DNA from: Phragmites australis
Taxonomy: Eukaryota > Streptophyta > Magnoliopsida > Poales > Poaceae
NCBI RefSeq assembly: GCF_958298935.1
Contig: NC_084927.1
Location: 31,818,001-31,882,000 of the forward strand
Direction: 5' to 3'
Length of the DNA: 64,000 nt
Below are positions 36,976-48,489 of the stretch, one piece after another. The notes under the pieces are model-generated. The model was given only the letters and a program-made list of their open reading frames with translations. It had not been told where the DNA came from and made no database searches. The first letter of the stretch is position 1; the number at the start of each line of letters is the position of its first letter. A program made the translations under genes and the position numbers.

Positions 36976-37777
36976 CCAAAACGGGTTGCTCCTCGTCTTG
37001 TCTGTCGATCGGTTCCCTCCCTTATTGAGTGCAGTGTGCTTATATCGGCCGGCTCCCTCTGCCATAATTCGGTAAAAGCACAGCTTGAAGTTGATGTCAA
37101 AGGAGAAAAAGATCGCAAGAGATTGCTTAAGCCACAAACAATATCATCATATGCATAGTGCATAAGTGTTGAATACCTAGATCATCTCAAGATGACGGTG
37201 GAAAGTGGCGACGTAAATTAGCGGAAGAACACGAGTTGTGCCAGTCAATGCTATCAGGTAAGATAGTTGTCGTCTTCGATGTGGTGATAAAAAGTTATAA
37301 GAATAGGTACAAGTAAATTCACCATCATCTTCAGGGTCATCAGTGTCCTTAAGAGATGGAGGCCTTGGAGGGAGGGGTCATTGTGGTATGAAATCGTCGT
37401 CATCGTTATCATCTTGAGTTATCATGGTAGGAGCACCAAACAAATGCACTGGGTACTCAACGACAATAACGCCGCACGTAATCCCCAGGTGTGTAAGCAT
37501 CTGGCGGAAATGTGGCCCTTATCCCAGCAGTCTGCGCTGACCCCTGCCACGTGTGCCCTTGCTCGTCATCATCATCGTCATGCCATGTGGAAACCCTATT
37601 GAACGTGTATCTAGACCCGCTAACTCGGCCCTGCATGTAATATGACGAAGGATCCTCATGCGGAATTGTGGATGCCTCTAGTGCATGCTCCGATAGAGTC
37701 TGGTGTGCTGAAGGCTCACCCTGCTGGTATCACTGTGAACCCCCTAGATGCATCGGGATATTAGAGGTATTGTCCGC

Positions 37778-40090
37778 TGTAACATCTTGAGTTTTAGCAT
37801 ATCAATTATAGCAAATTTTACTCCAAATTAATTTTTTTAATTAATTAAAACAAATAAAATCAAAGAAATATGTATATGTATACTAGCATGTATATATTCA
37901 TATATATTAAATTGGCTAAGTATTCCAAAATACACTACCTTAATTTCTAAGCTTCTTCGTGCATTAATTGATTTATGTACATTTGATTTATTGTTTTTAT
38001 GGTTCATTAAATGGAGATTTGAAATTGAATATCTCTCATTTTCAAATCTATTATTAGATTCCATTCAGCTCAAATCTAATATGAATTCAAATCTTTTTGA
38101 TTCAAATCATTTTCCAAATCTCAGAGTTTTACTCCCATATCATAATTCAAATACCCCCATTTAAATTTATGCCAAGACCTAACTCAAATCCAAATTCAAA
38201 TGTCTCTTTTAAATTTGTCTCAAGACCCTTTTTTTTCTCCCCGGGCCTAATCTTCCCTCCCTGTTTCCTTGCTTGATGAGACATCTATCAAAGGGTCAAA
38301 GTAGAGCATCAAAGACCATCATGATTGCTGCAACCATTGCAAATCCCAATATAGAAGTGGGATGAAATCGGTATGGATTTCATAGTTGAATTACCCAAAA
38401 CTCAGAAGGGTAACGACTCCATATGGGTTATAGTAGATCGTCTGATCAAAGTCTATCATTTGGAGAGTTATTTTACAATAACAGTTTCCAAGCTAGCTTG
38501 AAAATATTACCATTTGAGGTATTATATGGACGAAAATGTAGAACACCTTTACTATGGTCAGAAGTGAGAGAGCGTTCTCTATTCGGACCTGCGATAATAA
38601 AGGGCGCATAAGAACAAGTTGCCAAGATTAGAGAGAATTTGAGTGCAGTTCATAGTAGACTGAAATATTACACCGATAACTAAAGGAGAAGCTTGACTTT
38701 TGAAGTTGGAGACTACGTCTACCTCATGGTGTCCCCAATAAGCGTCACTTGGAGATTTCAGGTTCACAAAAAATTGGCACCTAGATATGTGGAACCATAT
38801 GAAACACTCAAAAAGATCTGAGCAGTGGCTTACATGTTAGCACTTTTGGAAGAGATGTCCGATGTGCATAATATGTTTCATGTCTCACAGTTAAAGAAAT
38901 GTCTAAGAGTTTCAGAGGAACAAGTTTCCCTAGAGACCATGGATCTATAGCAAGATTTTCAGTATGAGGAAAGACCCATCCGAATCTTGGACGTGGTAAC
39001 TCATCAAACCATAAGGACAACAGTCAGATTCTACTGAGTACAGTGGACATACAGAAGTAGAAGCTACGTGGGAGCGTGATGAGGATTTGATGAAGGAGTT
39101 TCCCCACATCTTCGAAGTGCTCTCTAAATCTCGAGGGCGAGATTCCGTTTAAGTGTGGTAGGTTTGTAACATTCCGAGTTTTAGCATATTAATTAATAGC
39201 AAATTTTACTCCAAATTAAAAAAATTGTAATTAATTAAACTAAATAAAATCAAGGAAATAAGTATATAAATATATACACACACACACTAGTATGTATATA
39301 TTCATATATATTAAATTGGTTAAGTATTCTAAAATGCACTACCTTAATTTCTATACTTCTTTGTGCATTAATTGATTCTTGTGCATTTGATTTATTATTT
39401 TTATGATTCTTTAGGTGGAGATTTGAAATTGAATGTCTCTCAACTTTAAATCTATTCTTAGATTCTATTCAGCTCAAATCTAATTTGAATTCAAATCTTT
39501 TTGATTCAAATCATCTTCGAAATCTCAGGGCTTTACTCCCATCTCATAATTCAAATATCCCCATTTGAATTTATGCCAAGACCTAACTCAAAGCCAAATT
39601 CAAATATCTCTTCTGAATTAGTCTCAAAACCCTTTCCATTTTTCTCTTTTTCTTTTCTCCCTAGGCCTAATCTTCAATCCCTCTCTCATGGAGCGGTTCG
39701 GCAAACCAGCCCACCGGCCTAGCTTCCCTACCCCGTTCTCTCAGTGCTCTCTTCCCTCATGCTCGGCTCACCAATGCGCCTCGCTTAGCCCAGCAACCGC
39801 GTTGTGCAGCCCGATCGATGCACGCCCGCCACCCGCGCCCATGCGCTCGTAGCCCTCCATGCGTCCCCCATCTTCCTGCTCGCCCGCTCAAGCCATCTCC
39901 CTCCTCTAGCGCATCACCGTCGTGCTGTCTGCCACCACGACAGCGGCCATCCCCCTCGGGGAAATATCACCGCCTCCCCACTTTGAATGCGTTAGCAACT
40001 TGCCCACCCTCTCACTCTCTCTCCCTTCTCTTTGCCCTCACAACACGCCGCTCGAGTGCCTGACGCCGTGCGACTTCTGTGCCCGTGCAC
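37778..40090 (+). mobile_element. Tekay/Del-type gypsy retrotransposon, internally deleted
   Basis: Two direct copies of an LTR beginning TGTAACAT: 5' copy from 37778 and 3' copy from 39165, sharing GAGTTTTAGCATAT, GCAAATTTTACTCCAAATTA and more over about 490 bp. The 5' LTR is joined at about 38270 directly to integrase-coding DNA, so the rest of the 5' LTR, primer site, gag, protease, RT and RNase H are gone. A purine-rich tract with TAGGTT precedes the 3' LTR. The 3' LTR is cut at about 40090 where another element begins. No target duplication is testable. Confidence 0.82.
38280..39150 (+). pseudogene. Integrase and chromodomain remnant of the Tekay element
   Basis: Fragments in several frames with stops. 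An integrase-core piece ([20 protein letters not shown], 38359-38440) is followed by a jump that skips most of the core. Then come FEVLYGRKCRTPLLW (38512), EVGDYVYL, and FHVSQLKKCLRV (38878) plus a chromodomain-like tail translating around WTY..EATWERDEDLMKEFP (39046-39105). The order fits the C-terminal half of Del/Tekay chromovirus pol. Not functional. Confidence 0.78.
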
Positions 40091-40099
40091 GCGCATGGC

Positions 40100-41780
40100 C
40101 AACATAGAGCCACCATGCCACGGATAAGATTGCCATCGCCGTTCTTCACTAATTTTTTGAACTTTTCTATGGTCTTTAGCATGGTTTTCTTGAGCTAGAG
40201 CCCGCTGTAATACTTGGTTCACATCTGAAAATTCTTGCCCTTCTAACCTCTCTTTGATTTGTGTATGCAAACTGTCAAAAGCTAATTCAGCTAGATCCCT
40301 ATCAGAGAGATTTACATTAAAACATCAGTTCTTAGTATCTCTAAATCTCCTAATGTATCCAGAAATGGGCTCCTTATACTTTTGTGTAATCGATATCAAG
40401 TGAATTAACCTCAATTCTGTATCTCCGATATAGAAATATTCATGAAAATTTTGCTCAAGTTGTGCCCATGTATGAATAGAATTAGGCACAAGCAAAGAAA
40501 ATCAAGTAAATGCATTGCCGGAAAGTGACAAAGGAAATAAGTGTAATCTTAAAGCATCACTACCACCGGCTTCACCACATTGCGCAAGAAATTGTCCTAT
40601 GTGCTCTATTATGGTTCTACCATCCTCCGTATTTAATCTAACAAAATTAGGAACTTTAAACCCCCGGGGATATGGAATTGTATCATAATAATTAGGGTAT
40701 GATTTTTGATAAACACGTGATTTACCTAAGTGCTACCCCCAAATGTTCCCTCAAAATATTAGTCATTTGCTCTTTGATTCTTTCTGGCCCTAAAAGCATT
40801 TTGGCCATGGGCCGATTGGATGACACATTAGCATTTGATTGCGGCCTAAAAGATTGTGCTTGCGACGTGTCATGAGAGTGCAAAACTATGGGTTGCATAT
40901 GTGGATTGTGAAGACCCATTAAAATAAATATCCGGTAATGGATCATAAGGTGTGTCAGTAACTTGTGGGGGTATAGGAGGTGTGCTATATACCATGGTGT
41001 TGTAAGAAACTAATGACATGCTTGCTGAAATTTCTTTAGCTCGACCATTAGGTACGTGTGGAACCGAACTAATTATGCTAGATGCAGTGCTTGGTACTAG
41101 AAAAACGAATGAGGAAACCTCCAGTTTACTAGTATTCAGTGTATTTAAGGAAGGTGTCTCCACATTGGCCGAACCCACATTAGTTTGGCTATAAGTTTGT
41201 TGCATTGGCATACCTTGTTTTGTAGGCAAAGGTGTTGCAAATTGTGCCGATTAAACTAAAGGGACTTGCTGAAATTTGCTATCATTGTTGGAATTAGAAG
41301 TGCTAGCATCATGCAATTGGGGTTGTTTTTTTAGCCTTTTCATCTTGCAATTCAATAAACAATACCCTAACACGACTAGATATCACATGATCTAGACTTT
41401 TGACTAATGTTTCAGAATTATTAAACATAGCAACACCAACAGATTGATCAACCATATGTGCAATGTGTTCTTGTAAATCATAAGTGGAATCACTTATATT
41501 GGTCTTTACCTCATGTTTGGCATGGATGATTGACATTGGATCACCCTTCTTGATGACGCATTGACGTGTTTTCTGATAGCATGTGAGCATCATCTTCTCT
41601 ACATCCCGCTTTTGAGCTTCAATAGCTTGGCAATCATCCTCGGGAAGCTCATCAAGTGTAGGCGAGATGATGTGGTTGGGACTGATTTTGGTTTCTTCTT
41701 CTTTAGACATGGTGCAACAGTCGGTCGAAGATGAAGTAGGTGTCGAAACCCTAGGTGAAGGTGTTGATGGAGAACCCTTG
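40100..41780 (-). pseudogene. Gypsy gag remnant, minus strand
   Basis: Minus-strand pieces from N to C: 41309-41800 (start MATPLGNKGSPSTPSPRVST, 163 codons), 40870-41229 and 39992-40270 (HTQIKERLEGQEFSDVNQVL, then ALAQENHAKD). They lie directly downstream of a primer site and LTR, where gag is expected, with stops between. No pol follows; the element is cut at about 40100 against the Tekay 3' LTR. Confidence 0.65.
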
Positions 41781-41800
41781 TTCCCCAGTGGAGTTGCCAA
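41780..41800 (-). other. Primer binding site of the minus-strand gypsy element
   Basis: On the minus strand the sequence right after the LTR end (CCCAACACA) reads TTGGCAACTCCACTGGGGAA. TTGGCGACTCC-GCTGGGGA-type primer sites are used by several plant gypsy elements. The tRNA was not identified. Confidence 0.6.
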
Positions 41801-42446
41801 TTTGTGTTGGGCGGGAATTTAGAAATCCCACGCAACACACAGATCTGTCCTGTGTAACTATCATTTTTTGCAGTGACACACGACTTATTTACAAGCAAAC
41901 AAATAAAGGATTTTGACCAGCAACCTTGGGGTTCGCTGTCTGAATGATTTACGATCAAATCGACAAAGAACTACCACCCAAATCACGAGGATTCGAAGTA
42001 GCAGTGAAGATATATTCTAAAACTACCCTAAAGTGCAGAAAAGTAAAGTAGAACGAAAAGTAGATCCAATTGTTACAATTGACTGAGTTGTTGCAATCGA
42101 CCTCCGCCCCCTCAACTATATATAGGGTGGCTTGAGCTTTGCCATTATGGAAATAGGATTCTCAACCCTAAAACCTATGCAAACACACCATGTTCGGCCA
42201 AAAACATGAAAAGAATCCAATCAGATCTACGAATCTAACTTGATTCGGTTTTGGACTGAACACTGAATAGTCCGATGAGAAAAAATGTTAACACCGGACC
42301 GTCTGACGAGTTCAAATGGCTGAAGCCCTAGACTCTTTCTTAATCAGCACCAGATATTTTGACGTGTAAATTGTATTCACCTAAGTCTCTCACTGAACTA
42401 TTTTTCTAGAGAGTAAACTCTCTGCAAGAAATTGATTAACCTCACC

Positions 42447-43921
42447 TGTCGGTGTATCAGGAATCGGGGGTCCCCGAATCCCGAGGCCAGGCCAGCCATC
42501 CGCCACATGACGCCATCCCGCGAGGTCTCTCCTGTAGGATGAGAAAAGGTCAAGTCCCGGGAGAAGGTGCTCGGGGCCGCGGCCGGTGGCCCCAGAGCAC
42601 CCCAGTTCCCCGATGATCCACGGAATCCAAGCACCGGGAAGAAAGTGCTCGGGGAGGTATCCGGTCACCCCCGAGCACCCTAGTCCCCCGACGATCAGAA
42701 GAGCTAAGTTCCGGGAGAGAGTGCTCGGGGCTGCGCGCGGCGGCCCCCGAGCACTCGATTCCCCGAGGATCCCTACAAGAGTACTCGGGAGAGAGTGCTC
42801 GGAGCTGCACGCGGCAGCCCCCGAGCACTCGGTTCCCCGAGGGTCCGTGCAAGAGTGCTCGGGAGAAAGTGCTCGGGGAGGTGAACAGTACCCCCGAGCA
42901 CTCGGCTCCCCGAGGACAAGGAAATGCATTCTCGGGAGAGAGTGCTCGGGGATGTAAACAGTACCCCCGAGCACTCGTTACCCCGACGACCCAGAAAGAC
43001 CCCCGAGGGGCCTACCGATGAGGTGTCAATCAGTCAGAGGCCCGAGGCCGCATTTAATGAGCGTGCATGGCCTGACACCTCCAACTGCTCCCGCCGCGCT
43101 CAGCGTCAGTTCCTGCCATATTTTGGCAGAGAGGCGTGGGGTTATTAATTGCACGGGTCCCGTCCCGTGCCATCCGGTTTGTCTCGGGATAACGTCGTGA
43201 GGATCAAGGCGTTCCGTCTGCCGCGCTGCTGTGGCAGAGGAACAAGACAGGGCGGGCACGCCGGGTTGCTCTGCGGCTGCCCGGTGGGCCCTCTCCACGG
43301 CGCCCGTTGCCAGGGCATTTATGGTGACGGGTGACCAGGCGTGCGACGCATTTTCCACCCCCGGTCACTTCGCCCAGAAGAAATGATGACGTCCTTTCCA
43401 TTTATGGTGTCTCGGAACTCGAGCCCCCTCCTTCCGTTCGAGGCATGTCACGGCCGGCGAGTACTTAAAACAGCCGGCGGCACAGAAGCAAGAGAGACAG
43501 AGAAAAAGATAGGAAAAAAGACAAGAGACGAAGAATAGCACAACAGAAACCAAGAGCAGACACGAAGAACACAGCGCAAGAGAGCACTGTGAGGAAGGCT
43601 GAGCTCAGTCCCAGCCGAAGAACAAGGAGCCTCAAGCTCTTAGATAGACCCACATTCTTGTAACCAGCAACATCCTTGAGGGACTTCCTCAGGACAGTTA
43701 TAGCATCCATACAGGAGTAGCGTATTACGCCCCCGTGCGGCCTGAACCTGTCTAAATTCCGGTGCATTTACTTCTTCTTGCACTAGGTCAACACCCCCAC
43801 CACCGGCCGTTGCATTCATTCCCATTTATTTCTCCGACGAACTTATTCAGGATCATCCCCCGACCGAATCTCTAAAAAGGGGTCTCTCGGGATCCCTGCG
43901 ACAGGAGTTAATCCCCCAACA
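42447..43921 (+). mobile_element. Solo LTR of a gypsy element, with 5-bp target duplication
   Basis: 1,475-bp LTR starting TGTCGGTGTATCAGGAATCG and ending TTAATCCCCCAACA, flanked by the perfect 5-bp duplication TCACC (42442-42446 and 43922-43926). It has no internal domain, so it arose by LTR-LTR recombination. It is inserted in the LTR of another gypsy element; joining the flanks across one TCACC restores a repeat unit. TGTCGGTGTATC-type LTRs are common in grass gypsy elements. Confidence 0.9.
42560..42985. repeat. Tandem array of hairpin units inside the solo LTR
   Basis: Six units of 73-78 bp, marked by GTGCTCGGGG (or GGAG) at 42567, 42645, 42721, 42795, 42869 and 42942. In each unit this word is followed some 15-25 bases later by its complement (CCCCCGAGCAC), giving a GC-rich hairpin, then a TTCCCCGA spacer. 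It lies in the U3 part of the LTR. Confidence 0.85.
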
Positions 43922-44399
43922 TCACCGGATGGTCCAACGCTACCTCGGATAATACACCGAACTAATTTTTCCAGAGAGCAAATTTCTCTACACAAAATCG
44001 TCTTTACACTCACTGGATAATCCAATGTATTCACCGGAACATACACCGTACTGATTTTTCTAGAGAGTAATTCTTTCTGAGAAATCGTCTATAGGCTCAT
44101 CGGATAATCCGATGTTCACTACATTCCTCATCGAACTAATTCTTGCAGAGAACATATTTTCAGTGAGGATTAAGCTATGAGCATTGGATAGTCCAGTATC
44201 CTCCGGATGTACCGCTGAACTAATTTTTCCAGAAAGTATGTTTTCGACACAAACTTGAGTTGTGTTGACCGGATAGTCCGACATTCCCTTCATATCTCGC
44301 TGGATTATTTTTTTAGAGAGTATATTTTTTCGCTAACAATTGAATTAACTCACTAGGTAGCCTGACGACTATAAATTTTTTACACTAAACTATCCAACA

Positions 44400-44930
44400 T
44401 TAAGAAAACTTTAGTTCGTGCCATTTTTTACCACAGGGCCACGTAGAGCAGGCGAGCAGAGTAAATGTGCGTAGGCTAGTAGGATTCGGTCAGAGCCTCA
44501 TCTGCTTGCCTCTTCGAGTTCATACTGCTGCATTCCTCGAGAGGCTTTCTGCTGCGTGCCTGCCTTATTAAAAATGTAGGCCTGTCGATAGATCTGATAC
44601 CCTCTCTCTGTGCATGCATGGAAGCTAATGCATGGTGGGAGGAATTTCCAGAGGCACTAAATCTTTGAGATTATGAATCTTTCTCTGCTGCATCTAGTTA
44701 TTTCCCGTGATCACCTGAGACAACAAAACCCTTCTTCACATTCTGAACGCATTGCTCAAGGGACAGCACAAATTATAGCTTTTGGTTGTATCTAAGCAAA
44801 CACTTGCATGAGACAAATTCCGTGTCCCCTGAACACAACGCACAAGCAAGAGTCCAAACCTGCAGAATTAAACCCCACTGCACAACGCACAATCACAAGC
44901 AAGAATCTGCTTGCTTACTCCTTGATGATT
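44400..44930. other. Gene-free interval
   Basis: Ordinary composition, no recognisable gene or transposon end between the gypsy LTR and a LINE fragment. Confidence 0.4.
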
Positions 44931-44939
44931 ACGGGATCG

Positions 44940-45100
44940 ATCTGCACAAGCTTCACTAAGCTCATATGGAAGGCTTGGGCACCACCAAGACATAAATTTT
45001 TCGTATGTTTGGCGGTGCAAGATAGACTTTGGACTGCGGATCGCCTTGCCCCGGGAATTACCAAGAGAATTACCTTCACTTATTTGTGTAGTGACATTTT
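44940..45100 (+). pseudogene. LINE fragment (zf-RVT region)
   Basis: Part of a plus-strand frame reading KLIWKAWAPPRHKFFVCLAV and QDRLWTADRLA matches the conserved zf-RVT segment found downstream of RT in plant L1-type LINEs (pattern IWK..AP.K.KFF.WL....RLWTADRL). The Cys/His cluster and all of RT and endonuclease are missing. It is a short decayed fragment. Confidence 0.7.
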
Positions 45101-46998
45101 GATAGAAAGGTTTGGTAAAGGTTAGCTAAAAAGCTGAGGTAGTCGGCCATCTACCTTGAATCTTGGTGCCTCTACTCCTTATCCTTACCTGGTGCTCCTC
45201 AATAGCGAAATTTGTACATTTCTCAAAAAATGCAATTAGAACGCTCACAATGCTTATTTCTTAGGAGATTTGAAAGGAGAGAAATAGACACACCTTCGAA
45301 AGTACAGAGAAATATACAGCTAGGGTTTTGAGCATCATTCTTAAGAAGGTTGATCTCTAGGTTTTTATCGGAGCGCATCACCTAGGACGCTTCATGCTGT
45401 GAGAATAGCCTATGTCCTTCTTTTCTCTGGTGACTGAAGGTGGGCCATTGTTTGCCAGATCTCTCCGGTCATTAATGTACTTTTGCCAATCAGATTTTTC
45501 TTCTTTTAATATATAATCTACTCTGGTTCCGGACTTCCGGTACCGTTTTAAAAAAAAGCCCCACCAGTTCCGTTGCAAGTCCTGCTGGCTGAAATGGGGG
45601 CACGGAATAAGTTTTCCTTTTTTAACTCTTCGAGATGTTACTTGCATTCTTCAACGGCGAGTTACTACCCTGTCGCCTGATTTGACTTGACGTGAGTATG
45701 ACCGACGTAGATCTGCATGCATGAAGCCGGCCAGGTCTAATCGCCTATGCGAGGTGATTTGAGTTGTTCGCAGTTTTATTTACTGCTCCCAAGAATCGAA
45801 CTCGTTCTGACCTAGCTAGCTCTAGCTCTGTTTTGGACTGGCAAGTGGCGGCAAGCAAACGGTAGCTAGCGCTGCAAATGCATGGGAGGATGCTACTGGC
45901 TTACGTGAGCTCGTTCAGCACTGCCCACAGGCTACTACATATTTAATCACTTGTTCCATGCGTATACAAATCCAGATTAGCAGTTCGACCAAACGGCGCT
46001 GGCGCCCTTAAATCATAGGCAGAGAGAGCGAGAATGAAATAGAGAAGAAAGAAGTGTAGCGCATCGATCTATGCATCCGATCTTGGCTGGCCGTGTCATG
46101 GTCAATCTGGAACCAGGATACGCATCGATTGACCAAGTGTCGTACGTGAGCCAGCAGGCGATGGATAAATGATGCAGCTAGTAGTATGTCTGCAGTATAT
46201 AGGCCACGGTCACACGCCTACCGGCCGGGCTGTACTTACAGCTTCATTCACAGTTGAATTGAAGGGATCGGATACGATGCATGCATGTACGACTCAAATA
46301 CTACCAGTAGTTGTGGCAGCAGGAAGAGATCTGCTCAGCTCTATCTCGCCTCTTGAGGTGTTTGTAGCTGCTGCCTGCTGGCCGTGTGCCGCGTGCATAT
46401 AAATACAGATACGAAAGGGAGACACGTACTGGAGTGATGCAAGTACGATATCATGCATGCTGTTAATTCGAATGCAAGTAGTTGTAGTCGTATGCCGCGT
46501 ACGTACGCGTATTATACTAGGTCAGTACTTAGCCAGAAACTAGTCACCTCTCTCTTCAGATGTTGTAGCTAAGCCGTGCATATGCATACAGACTGAGAGA
46601 TCAAATCTATGCGATCAGAGTACGCTGCTGAGTAGAGTAATGACGCTGCTGTATGCGCACAGAGCACTAAGCACATCAGCGTCAATCGCATGGCAAAGGC
46701 AAAGGCAAAGGCGCGTAGGCATGCATGGATGCCGCGCCGGCTGTGGCTGGTGTCCTGGCCGGGTAGGCTGTGCGTGGCCAAACAAGGAAAAAAAGAGGCG
46801 TAGGCGCCGGGTGGGTAATTGGAGCTGCAACAAGGTGGAGTGGTAGTGGACTACTTCTCGAGTAGTCGCAGCAATGACAAAAGGCTAGCACTAGCCTAAC
46901 CTATCCAACGCTGTGACACGATTTGGCAAAAGAATCCGGCCCCAGAGATTCTGTGGCCGTCTTCTTGCACGGCGCCACCGGCAGGCCGTGAGTGTGCT
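45101..46998. other. Gene-free interval
   Basis: No recognisable coding unit. A minus-strand 89-codon frame (45378-45647, start MQVTSRRVKKGKLIPCPHFS) has no known resemblance. 46.0-46.9 kb is rich in ATGCATGC and GTACGTACG words and a repeated GGCAAAGGCAAAGGC (46692). No transposon ends identified. Confidence 0.4.
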
Positions 46999-47277
46999 GG
47001 CGCTGGTTTGGCCGAGCTCATAGATCAACTTTTAGGATGAAATTAGTAACAACTCTATCGAATAACAACAGTTGTAGTTTTTAGCTTTTAAGTAATTTTA
47101 TGAGAATGATTTTTTAAATAAACGAGATATTTGAAGCTGAAAAAACTAATTTTATATGATTCCCTTTCTCCGCAGAATCACCTTTCTTTATAGAGTTTAA
47201 AAATCATCGTAAAGTCATTTTCTCTAAAGAATTATTTCCCTCAAAGAATTTGAATCAGAATTTACCAAACAGACCCC
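46999..47277. mobile_element. Tourist-like MITE, second copy of the AGO1-intron family
   Basis: Colinear with the MITE at 1345-1641. Its left end GCGCTGGTTTGGCCGAGCTC corresponds to that copy's left terminus, and its right end ACCAAACAGACCCC complements to GGGGTCTGTTTGGT. Shared internal words include AGAATCAC, TTTTAGCTTTTAAG/TTTTAACTCCTAGA and CAAAGAATTTG. More diverged than the first copy; the target duplication is not clean. Confidence 0.65.
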
Positions 47278-48489
47278 TACTCTCTGGTACATCATCACAG
47301 TGCAGATATGCTCAACACCCCTTACGTACGCTTGCACTGTTGCAGTGGTGCCACCATCTCTCTCTCCCTGATGAGTGATGAGTGTCCATGTTGCTGCTGT
47401 CTCGAGTTACGAAGTCAAACGCTGTTTGGCTTGGCTGGAGAGCTGGGGACCTGGCATCTGGGCTAGGAGGAGTTTTTTGCAACTGCAATCTAGGCAGTGC
47501 AAGAGGACGTGCATGGCATGTTTTGCTGGAGATGGGGTTTTGTTTTCAGGTGGTTAGATGGGGGAGGGGTGTACATTCAGTGTTGGGTCGGCTTGGATCT
47601 GTGAGGTGGCTGGACCAGTGCAACCCTTTTGTCCCCTTCCATTTGTTCACTTGTCACCGCACTGTACGTTGCTTTTTGAATGGTAGTCCCTGCTAGCACT
47701 ATACTTTCTTTGCGTTGGATACAAGAGATTGGCTGGTAGAATTCGGCATCAGCGAGTCAGCGACGAATAGCAAGCAGCATTGCGGACAATGCAAAGGTCG
47801 CTATTGAAAGAAAAGAGTAGTGGAAATTGGTCTAAAATAGAGATAGGAGATCGCTATTGACTCCCGAGCCTTAACTGCTGACGCGCTGCGAGATACGATA
47901 GAACCTGCTGTTTTTTCCTTTGTAAAGAAGCTTTGGCAGGGTTTTGGTTTTAGAACAGCATCCATTTCCATGGCATACAGAAACATCTCTCTCTCTCCAT
48001 TTCTTCTGCGCTCATTAAATTCAGCTAACGATGGGCAAATCTCGTGAGTGTAGTAGGGTCACTCGATCAGTGTGCTTCGCTAATCCTAGACAGGCCAAAC
48101 GATACTTAGACAGCCTATGTACCAGTACGTAGCAGACAGAAGCCATACAAGATAGATCGAGCAAACAACACAACATGGCAACAACCAAAGAGCCAAGCAA
48201 GCAGCTTATAAACCTTCCTCCTCTCGTCTTTTGAGGAGAGCGAAAGAGACACGGTTTAAGCCGCGCGCGTGGAGGAGGAGGAGCAGTTTCTCGCAACAAG
48301 TGTTGCATTGCATCTCCAGTCGAGAGAGACAGCATTGTCGCTGCAGCAGCTCTAGGCTTACATAAGTCAGAGAGGGAGAGGAGCCGTGAAGAGGAGAACA
48401 AAAGCGAAAGTTTGGTTCTTTCCTCTTGCACCTGCTTCTCCTCGCTTGGGCTTGCTGAGCTCCGGGGAGGTCCCTTTGCTAGTTCAGAT
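47278..48489 (+). promoter_or_regulatory. Upstream region and 5' UTR of the GARP/MYB-like gene
   Basis: A TATA-like CTTATAAACC lies at 48205-48214, about 280 bases before the chosen ATG, which would place the cap near 48240. The leader is purine-rich with GAGA-type words (48225-48400). 47.3-48.1 kb has no recognisable gene. An in-frame ATG at 48412 could extend the protein N-terminus by 26 residues; the 48490 start is preferred because conserved sequence begins there. Confidence 0.5.

Larger units (their letters stand above)
41805..44399 (-). repeat. 5' LTR of a minus-strand gypsy element, split by a solo LTR
   Basis: The ends form TGTTGG...CCAACA at 41805 and 44399. Removing the 1,480-bp insertion leaves an LTR of about 1.1 kb. 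The part right of the insertion is made of about 85-bp tandem units, each with an imperfect palindrome such as ACCGGATAGTCCGA, starting near 43924, 44011, 44098, 44182, 44267 and 44351. Each is followed by an AACTAATTTTTCCAGAGAG-like segment. Confidence 0.72.

Noticed and set aside
42586..42957. Open frames of 100-194 codons in the solo LTR
   Set aside because: They translate the tandem hairpin units on both strands and are repeat artefacts.
45378..45647. 89-codon minus-strand frame
   Set aside because: Not recognised as any family, no flanking splice or promoter support; left as intergenic.
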